Shown: positions 24,181 to 29,165 of the stretch, piece by piece
Layout: the number at the start of each line of letters is the position of its first letter
Numbering within the stretch: position 1 is the stretch's first letter
Assembly (NCBI GenBank): GCA_035502095.1
Contig: DATJUX010000035.1
Location: forward strand, 1-29,165
DNA: 29,165 bases
DNA from: JAKANT01 sp035502095
Lineage (GTDB): Bacteria; Pseudomonadota; Gammaproteobacteria; Burkholderiales; Burkholderiaceae_F
Direction of reading: 5' to 3'
Notes under the pieces: model-generated
Told to the model about the DNA's origin: nothing
Database searches by the model: none
What the model saw: only the letters and a program-made list of their open reading frames with translations
Translations under genes and position numbers: made by a program

Positions 24181-26058
24181 CTATCTTTGATCGTTGAAGC
24201 GCCCGTTCGTGAACTGGCGCAGGGTCGCCGAGATCTTCTGGCGCGCCTGGATGAACGGAGACTCGCGGGCTGCTTCGGCCAGGTGCTCGTCGAGATCCCC
24301 GACCTCCCGCTGCAAGCGCGGGATCATGGCCAGGAAGAGGTCGGTCAACTGCGGGTCGAACTGCTCGCCCCGCAGACGCTGGACCTCCTCCAGGGCGCGA
24401 GTGACCGGCCACGCTTCCTTGTATGGGCGTCGGTGCGTAAGGGCATCGAAGACGTCCGCGAGCGCGGTCATACGCGCAACCATCGGAATGGCAGTTCCAC
24501 CGATCCCGAACGGATAACCGGATCCATTCCACCACTCATGATGGAAGCGGGCGATCTCCTCCGCCATCTGCATATGTGGCACATCTGACTTAGCCAGCAG
24601 CTCTGCGCCCACGGTGGTGTGGGTCTGCATGATCTGACGCTCGGCAGAGTTCAGCTTGTCCGGCTTGAGCAGGATGCCGTCCGGGATTCCGATCTTTCCG
24701 ATGTCGTGCAACCGGGCCGCCAGGTCGATCATGAAGCACGTTTGCTCGTCGCAACCGAACTCGTGGGCGAGCAGGTAAGCCAGCCGGCCCACCCGGTAGG
24801 AGTGTTCGCCGGTCGCATCGTCACGCAGCTCTGCGGTGACGGCAAGCCGCTCCAGGAGTTCGATGCGCGAGCGCATGAGTTCCTGCTGGGCGACCTGCTC
24901 GGCGAGCTTGCCGCGCAGGGATTGCTCGCGGCGCTCCATGATGACGTCGGGCGAGGTCGTCTGCTGGGCTTGCCGTCGCTCGATGCGCTCCAGGTGCAGC
25001 CGGTGGTGATGCAACGCGTTGTCTTGTTGGACTTTCTTCGTGTGCAGCATCAACTCGCGCAGATAGACCAGGGCGATGTCGGGCTTTCCGGCGACCTCAT
25101 GCGCCTTGACCATCGCGATCAGGGCATCGCGCAGCATCGACTTGAGAATGCGCGCCCGTTCAAGGGTTTGCGTGAGCCGCGAGAGCCCGACGTCGATCAT
25201 CCCTGCGTGGACTTCGTATAAGCCCTCTGCGAGCATCGCCATCAGCTCGGTCCGCTCGGAGCGGGACTCCTTGGCGTACCGCTTGGCGATTTCGCACCGC
25301 TCCTTGGCGCGCTCGAGCCCATCAACTTCGAGCAGGATGCGGGTGTAGTAGTTCTCCGCGAGGACTCGTTCGTGAAACTGCGCAGGCGTGCTCGGCTCCT
25401 CGGAGCCCTCGACCGCTGACTTTGCGGCTCGGAGACCGCGGCCAAAGTCCTCGACGTGCAAGCAGGCGAGCGCAATGTTGGCGAGCGCGGACGCGCGGAG
25501 CGTTGCGGCGGCAGGATCTCGGTCTGCAAGCGCGATAACCCTCTCCATGCAGCCAATGGCATCAGAGAAGTCGCCGGCATAGATGAAGGCGCCGCCGAGG
25601 TTGTTCCAAACTGAGGCTTCAGCGCGCAGATCCTTTAACTCGATCGCCAGGTCGAGTGCGTCCGCGTAGCACTCGATAGCGCCCGGCAGATTTCCGGTAT
25701 CCGCCAACAAGATGCCTTGAAAAGTGAGTGCCTTTCGAAGCAGCGCTCGGTCTCCCACGCGCCTCGCATACTCGGATGCGTCCGAGGCGGGCTCGACGCC
25801 AAGCAGGGGCTGTCCAATCAGGTAGTGGTACTGGGCAAGGCATAGCAAGCACTCGACCCGCGAGTGAGTCGCAAAGGCGACTGGCACCAACTTCAAGGCC
25901 GTTTGGACCGCGATAACGAATGCACCGGCCTTGGGGGGCCGAAGCAGTGCTTCGTTCAGGTCTGCGGCCGCGTGCGCAAAAAACGCCTCGGCATCCTGCG
26001 CAGTAGCGGTGTCGCCCTTCGCGATGAATGCGTTTAGGCGTGCGACGTTTGCATCCAT
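24181..26058 (-). CDS. TPR-array protein with C-terminal HD-GYP phosphodiesterase domain
   Basis: Encodes 625 residues with no signal peptide or membrane segment, so it is cytoplasmic. Roughly residues 1-370 are helical repeats of tetratricopeptide type (for example NLPGAIECYADALDLAIELKDL and ASVWNNLGGAFIYAGDFSDAIGCMERVIAL). The HD-GYP domain follows a coiled linker: H451-D452 in RLHDIGKIGIPD, HH at 506-507 in HHEWWNGSGYP, and the later metal-binding Asp in ALADVFDALTHRRPY. HD-GYP enzymes degrade cyclic-di-GMP. All core ligands of a two-metal site look intact; the extra Glu of three-metal members is Ala here. It is a paralogue of the protein encoded at 26650-28341 and is divergent from the leader-peptide gene. 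Confidence 0.88.
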   Translation of the reverse strand: MDANVARLNAFIAKGDTATAQDAEAFFAHAAADLNEALLRPPKAGAFVIAVQTALKLVPVAFATHSRVECLLCLAQYHYLIGQPLLGVEPASDASEYARRVGDRALLRKALTFQGILLADTGNLPGAIECYADALDLAIELKDLRAEASVWNNLGGAFIYAGDFSDAIGCMERVIALADRDPAAATLRASALANIALACLHVEDFGRGLRAAKSAVEGSEEPSTPAQFHERVLAENYYTRILLEVDGLERAKERCEIAKRYAKESRSERTELMAMLAEGLYEVHAGMIDVGLSRLTQTLERARILKSMLRDALIAMVKAHEVAGKPDIALVYLRELMLHTKKVQQDNALHHHRLHLERIERRQAQQTTSPDVIMERREQSLRGKLAEQVAQQELMRSRIELLERLAVTAELRDDATGEHSYRVGRLAYLLAHEFGCDEQTCFMIDLAARLHDIGKIGIPDGILLKPDKLNSAERQIMQTHTTVGAELLAKSDVPHMQMAEEIARFHHEWWNGSGYPFGIGGTAIPMVARMTALADVFDALTHRRPYKEAWPVTRALEEVQRLRGEQFDPQLTDLFLAMIPRLQREVGDLDEHLAEAARESPFIQARQKISATLRQFTNGRFNDQR

Positions 26059-26109
26059 TTGAACTCTTGCTCGCGCCAGTACCCGAATTGTGTCATCGCC
26101 ACCGGCGTG

Positions 26110-26126
26110 GATGTTAGATCAACATC
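26110..26126. promoter_or_regulatory. Palindromic operator-like site between HD-GYP gene and peptide gene
   Basis: GATGTT-AGATC-AACATC is an inverted repeat with perfect 6-bp arms. It lies in the 136-base divergent gap, 51 bases upstream of the HD-GYP start and 68 upstream of the peptide start. A symmetrical site here could control both genes. No regulator in the window can be matched to it. Confidence 0.45.
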
Positions 26127-26194
26127 AGTTCACGGCCGTAGCTATTACGCGGAAGTCACCGGAAATGGACCAAAACCTAAACTCGGAGCGAGGA

Positions 26195-26341
26195 ATGAAT
26201 ACCACAGCAGCCAAGGTTGAAAACGTCGTCGACGTGGACGTCCAGTCGGAAGAACGCGCGGGGTTCGACACACTCCAAGAACTTTCGACGATTGAGTTGG
26301 CCTACGTAGGCGGCGGCACGTACGTTGCGACATTTGTCTAG
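26195..26341 (+). CDS. 48-residue precursor peptide with double-glycine leader, candidate heptapeptide signal
   Basis: The ATG at 26195 has GGAG (26185-26188) six bases upstream; an in-frame ATG at 26165 would add 10 residues. The 48-residue product has an acidic leader and ends ELSTIELAYVGGGTYVATFV. Taking the last glycine (G41) as -1, hydrophobic residues fall at -4 (V38), -7 (L35), -12 (L30) and -15 (L27), with Ser at -11 and Glu at -8. This is the pattern read by C39 peptidases. Cleavage there leaves TYVATFV, seven mostly hydrophobic residues; cleavage after G40 would leave eight. That is too short for a typical bacteriocin but the size of a pheromone. It lies between two TPR-HD-GYP genes. 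The family is not one I can name. Confidence 0.75.
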   Translation: MNTTAAKVENVVDVDVQSEERAGFDTLQELSTIELAYVGGGTYVATFV

Positions 26342-26436
26342 CCACGCTCTTTCATCAACCCGCTGGCTCTGCCTCCATAGACGCAAACCCTCGACACCGC
26401 TCTTCGCGGAGAAAATCGACTGGTGCCATGTGCCTT

Positions 26437-26466
26437 TAGCGAAAGCCGCAAAATCGGCTTTCGCTA
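26437..26466. terminator. Perfect 12-bp stem-loop after the peptide gene
   Basis: TAGCGAAAGCCG (26437-26448), loop CAAAAT, CGGCTTTCGCTA (26455-26466): twelve perfect pairs, extendable by a G-U and an A-U pair. It begins 95 bases after the peptide stop. No T-run follows, so partial termination or message stabilisation is as likely as full termination. Such an element would let a small peptide gene be expressed more than the receptor-like gene behind it. Confidence 0.6.
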
Positions 26467-26584
26467 GAAGCTCGGATCTAAGTGACTTGCTACCGAATTC
26501 TGCCGGGGCTCATACAGGGCGATTGCGCCCACACTTGATAGCGGCAAGCGGGCAGCAACCAGTTTGCGGCCCCACCGCAGTGCA

Positions 26585-26600
26585 AGTCCGGCAGTCCGGC
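26585..26600. repeat. Tandem AGTCCGGC repeat upstream of second HD-GYP gene
   Basis: AGTCCGGC occurs twice head to tail (26585-26592 and 26593-26600), 49 bases before the HD-GYP start. Direct repeats of this size near a start can bind an activator, but nothing in the window confirms it. Confidence 0.35.
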
Positions 26601-26649
26601 CAGCAAATTGAATCCCTCGAATGCGATATCTGCTCGCTTGGAGGCAACT

Positions 26650-28341
26650 ATGCGAGAAGACTCGATCGAAGGGAGTTCATGCGCGGAGTTCGATTGTCTC
26701 TTTACTAGGTGTGTCCAACTCTACTATTCGGGCCAGATCAGATCCGGGCTCGAACTTTCTGCGGATGCCGTGAGACGCGCACGTGCGGTCGGGGACAAAG
26801 CTGCACTACGAAAGTTACTGACAACGCATGCAATATTTCAATCACACCTCCACAACCTTCCGCAAGCATTTGAGACATTCTCCGAAGCGCTCGATTTAAG
26901 CAGCGAGACGCAGGAACCACTGCATCTTTTTATTCATTGGCACAACATTAGTGCCGCACTAGTATATGCAGAGCTACCGCGTCTCGCGGAATCGGCTGCT
27001 CGCGCGGCGTTGGAATATGCGAGCCAGATCAGCTGCTCTCGGGTCCGCCAGACCGCCCGCGGCTTAGGCCTGTCAAACCTCGCATACGCCTGCTTGTTCA
27101 CAAAGGCGTACGGCCTCGGCCTTCGTTCGTCAAGGCTTGCGCTTGAACTGCTCGACTGCGAGAAGACCTCTGGCGCTTCGCCGAGCAACGTTGACCTCGC
27201 AAATCTCGTCCTGGCATTGACCATTCATGCGCGTCTCCTACTTCGGGTCAACATGCTTGAAGAGGCGGAGAGATGCTTAGCCAAAGCGAAGGCTCTCTCG
27301 ACCCGTGCGAGTTCGCCCAAGCTCACCACCCTCGTTGTCGAAATGAGTTGTGCGTTGATGGATACGTATTGCGGGAACTTCGACCGGGGGGTTTCTCGGT
27401 TACTAGAGTTTGTCTTGTCTGAGGAGACGCCAAGCCCAGTCTTAATTGCCGACGCGCATCGTGACCTCGTCGAGGCCTACCTGGCGGCGAATCGTCCCCA
27501 GTTTGCCGCCGAACAGGTGCGTCAGCTAGGGAGATACATGCAGCAGGTTAGATCAGAGGTGGCGCTATTTCACCATCGACGTCATTTGGGTTGGCTCGCT
27601 TCTATCGGTGAGCATTCGGTGCCACCAGTGGAACGCGATCCGTTCACGCGTTCTCGAGGCGAAACTAGCCTCACGAATGAACGCAGCGTGGTTCTTGAAG
27701 ATCTTTGCGCTGCTGCCGAGCTTCATGACGATCCGTCGGGTATGCACTCACATCGAGTTGCCGAACTCGCGCGATTGCTCGCTTTCCGAGCGGGTATCGG
27801 GAAAAGTGAGAGCGACAGGGTCGCGTTTGCGGCGAGGCTCCATGATGTTGGAAAGATAGGCATACCTCCTGCGATCCTCAGCAAACCAGGAAACTTGGAT
27901 CTTGGTGAAGCCGAGATTGTGCGTTCGCATGCCACCGCCGGCGCGGAGTTGCTCGCGTTGGCGACGATCGACGACATGGCGATCGCTGTCGCCCGTCACC
28001 ATCATGAGTGGTGGTCTGGAAGGGGTTACCCTGACGGACTTGCCAAGGACGAAATTCCCATCGCCGCACGGATAACAGCACTCTGTGAAGCCTTCGACGC
28101 GATGACCCACGATCGCCCCTATCGGCCACGTCGGACCGTAGCAAGTGCGCTTGATGTCATCGCTGAAAGCGCTGGCCGTCAGTTTGATCCTGATCTCTCG
28201 GTAACCTTCTGTATTCTTGTACGCGACCTTCAAGAGGCGCACGGTGATCTCGACAATCATCTCCAGGGCAGTGCCAAACGATCTGGATTCTTGATGGCAA
28301 AGGAACGATTTAGCCAGCACATCGCGAGTCTTGGCGTCTGA
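26650..28341 (+). CDS. Second TPR-array protein with HD-GYP domain, variant metal ligand
   Basis: Encodes 563 residues from ATG 26650, chosen for the GGAGG seven bases upstream. It is cytoplasmic. Helical repeats fill about residues 10-330 (e.g. QLYYSGQIRSGLELSADAVRRA, NLPQAFETFSEALDLSSETQE), aligning with its paralogue at 24181-26058. The HD-GYP domain has H398-D399 in RLHDVGKIGIPP and HH at 451-452 in HHEWWSGRGYP. Where HD-GYP enzymes have a metal-binding Asp (ADVFDAL), this one has Glu480 (LCEAFDAM), and IPPAIL replaces IPDxIL. Activity may be altered. Codon use is visibly richer in A/T than in the left part of the window. Its stop is 13 bases from that of the convergent kinase gene. Confidence 0.88.
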   Translation: MREDSIEGSSCAEFDCLFTRCVQLYYSGQIRSGLELSADAVRRARAVGDKAALRKLLTTHAIFQSHLHNLPQAFETFSEALDLSSETQEPLHLFIHWHNISAALVYAELPRLAESAARAALEYASQISCSRVRQTARGLGLSNLAYACLFTKAYGLGLRSSRLALELLDCEKTSGASPSNVDLANLVLALTIHARLLLRVNMLEEAERCLAKAKALSTRASSPKLTTLVVEMSCALMDTYCGNFDRGVSRLLEFVLSEETPSPVLIADAHRDLVEAYLAANRPQFAAEQVRQLGRYMQQVRSEVALFHHRRHLGWLASIGEHSVPPVERDPFTRSRGETSLTNERSVVLEDLCAAAELHDDPSGMHSHRVAELARLLAFRAGIGKSESDRVAFAARLHDVGKIGIPPAILSKPGNLDLGEAEIVRSHATAGAELLALATIDDMAIAVARHHHEWWSGRGYPDGLAKDEIPIAARITALCEAFDAMTHDRPYRPRRTVASALDVIAESAGRQFDPDLSVTFCILVRDLQEAHGDLDNHLQGSAKRSGFLMAKERFSQHIASLGV

Positions 28342-28354
28342 TTGCAGCTCGGAC

Positions 28355-29165
28355 TCACCGCGCCGGGCCCCTCAACATTGCAACGATCTTCTGCATATGC
28401 AGCGCAGTTAGTGGCTTACTCATGACCAGTACCTCCGCCTCGATCGAGCGCAACCTTGGGTCCCTCGTATGGCCCGTAACAACGACTGCACGTAGATCGC
28501 GGCCGAATCGAGTCTGCAGTGTCTTCAACGCACGCTCAACCGTGTTTGCACCAAGGCTGAAATCGAGGAGAAATAGGTCTGGCATCTTACGCATGGTTGT
28601 TACTCGAGCCAGGAAATGCAGGTCGTCACTACTAGCGAAGACATTCGCCCCAAGAGACTCGAGACTCATTCGGGTCGCCCGAAGAACGTCATCGTCGTCG
28701 TCGAGGAGCGCCACAAGTTTTTGGCTAAGGCCGGAGCCGTTTGTGAAGAGGCGGGCTGCGGGAGGCTCCCTCCTTTCTCCATAGGTAGGCAATTCGACGA
28801 TGAACCGGGTCCCTCGCCCGAGCCTAGATCTCACTGTGACGCTTCCGCCCGCCGCGCCTGCGAAGCGCCGCACTATCCATAGCCCCAACCCTTGCCCACG
28901 CGAATTTTCCTCGACTGCCGCTCTACCGCGATACCACTCCTCAAAGATAAAGGGCTGCTCATTCTCGGGGATGCCTCGTCCGTCATCTACCACCTCGAGT
29001 CGCAAGGCGCTGTAACCGCGCGATAGCCTTGCTCCAACAAGAACGTGCTTTGCTTGAGCGTGTTTCAGCGCGTTCGCGACAAGATTGTCCAGAATGCGCT
29101 GCAGATACCGTCGATCTGCCACGCAATAGATCCTCGTAGGAAAGACGCGCAGTTCCACACTTTCC
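28355..29165 (-). CDS. Hybrid histidine kinase, C-terminal part (ATPase plus receiver domain), cut by window edge
   Basis: At least 269 residues; the frame is open to the right edge, so the N-terminal sensor and the phosphoacceptor His are outside the window. The HATPase domain has the N box NLVANALKHA, G1 box DDGRGIPENEQ, FIFEEWYRG and G2 box GQGLGLWIV. After a short linker a receiver domain follows: the acidic cluster LLDDDDDVL, phosphoacceptor Asp in DLFLLDFSLG, Thr in VVVTGH and Lys in VMSKPL. The architecture is a hybrid kinase with no output domain in view. Partner and signal are unknown; it is convergent with the TPR-HD-GYP gene. Confidence 0.88.
   Translation of the reverse strand, partial: ESVELRVFPTRIYCVADRRYLQRILDNLVANALKHAQAKHVLVGARLSRGYSALRLEVVDDGRGIPENEQPFIFEEWYRGRAAVEENSRGQGLGLWIVRRFAGAAGGSVTVRSRLGRGTRFIVELPTYGERREPPAARLFTNGSGLSQKLVALLDDDDDVLRATRMSLESLGANVFASSDDLHFLARVTTMRKMPDLFLLDFSLGANTVERALKTLQTRFGRDLRAVVVTGHTRDPRLRSIEAEVLVMSKPLTALHMQKIVAMLRGPAR

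Larger units (their letters stand above)
26342..26649. other. 308-base leader region between peptide gene and second HD-GYP gene
   Basis: I see no convincing gene here. A frame open from TTG 26325 to 26708 has no ribosome-binding site and runs into the next gene in another frame. The stretch holds a long hairpin (26437-26466) and a tandem 8-bp repeat (26585-26600), and ends with the GGAGG of the following gene. It could carry a promoter for the HD-GYP gene or be an untranslated leader of a transcript that starts at the peptide gene. Confidence 0.5.

Noticed and set aside
26090..26194. Longer N-terminus for the leader peptide (83 residues)
   Set aside because: The upstream start has no ribosome-binding site and the extension would cover the operator-like palindrome; ATG 26195 has a good GGAG. 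ATG 26165 stays possible.
26325..26708. 127-codon frame between the peptide and the second HD-GYP gene
   Set aside because: TTG start without a ribosome-binding site, overlaps both neighbours in other frames, crosses the hairpin and shows no motif.
1..29165. CRISPR arrays, insertion sequences, rRNA genes
   Set aside because: No regularly spaced repeats, transposase motifs or rRNA stretches were seen on reading.

Overview
The window looks like chromosomal DNA of a high-GC betaproteobacterium (Burkholderiales or a close relative). The evidence is a TetR-regulated phenylacetate operon, the gloB-yafS-rnhA-dnaQ neighbourhood, and a selenoneine (sen) cluster of the kind described in that group. 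No species can be named from the sequence alone.

Layout. (1) 1-1180: two small unrecognised genes, phage-like in character, then a palindrome cluster and a tRNA-Val(CAC) gene. (2) 1303-5801: housekeeping genes, namely an acyl-CoA synthetase, dnaQ, rnhA, a YafS-like methyltransferase and gloB. (3) 5838-14146: one long minus-strand run, paaG-paaI-paaK-paaA-paaB-paaC-paaD-paaE-tetR-substrate-binding protein. It encodes phenylacetate activation (PaaK), epoxidation (PaaABCE with the maturation factor PaaD), isomerisation (PaaG) and the PaaI thioesterase. paaY is divergent, and a TetR-type palindrome lies between. The ring-opening and beta-oxidation genes (paaZ, paaF, paaH, paaJ) are not in the window. 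(4) 15046-17486: a lytic transglycosylase (MltD-like) and fabI. (5) 17499-20708: senA, divergent from the translationally coupled pair senB-senC. Together they should convert selenide, UDP-sugar and hercynine to selenoneine. (6) 20797-29165: the least ordinary part. It holds a membrane-fusion protein, an ABC exporter with an intact C39 peptidase domain, two paralogous TPR plus HD-GYP proteins, a 48-codon gene for a double-glycine-leader peptide, and the end of a hybrid histidine kinase with a receiver domain.

The main candidate for an undescribed system is region 6. The leader of the 48-residue peptide matches the C39 recognition pattern (hydrophobics at -15, -12, -7 and -4). Cleavage after the last glycine would release the seven-residue hydrophobic peptide TYVATFV, similar in size and character to Gram-positive RRNPP pheromones such as cCF10. 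The peptide gene sits between two cytoplasmic proteins that pair TPR arrays with a cyclic-di-GMP phosphodiesterase-type domain, and a peptidase-exporter is encoded nearby. I infer a peptide-signalling circuit feeding into c-di-GMP turnover. The parts are seen in the sequence; the circuit is a hypothesis. The DNA from about 26.1 kb rightwards is visibly poorer in GC than the rest, which suggests separate acquisition.
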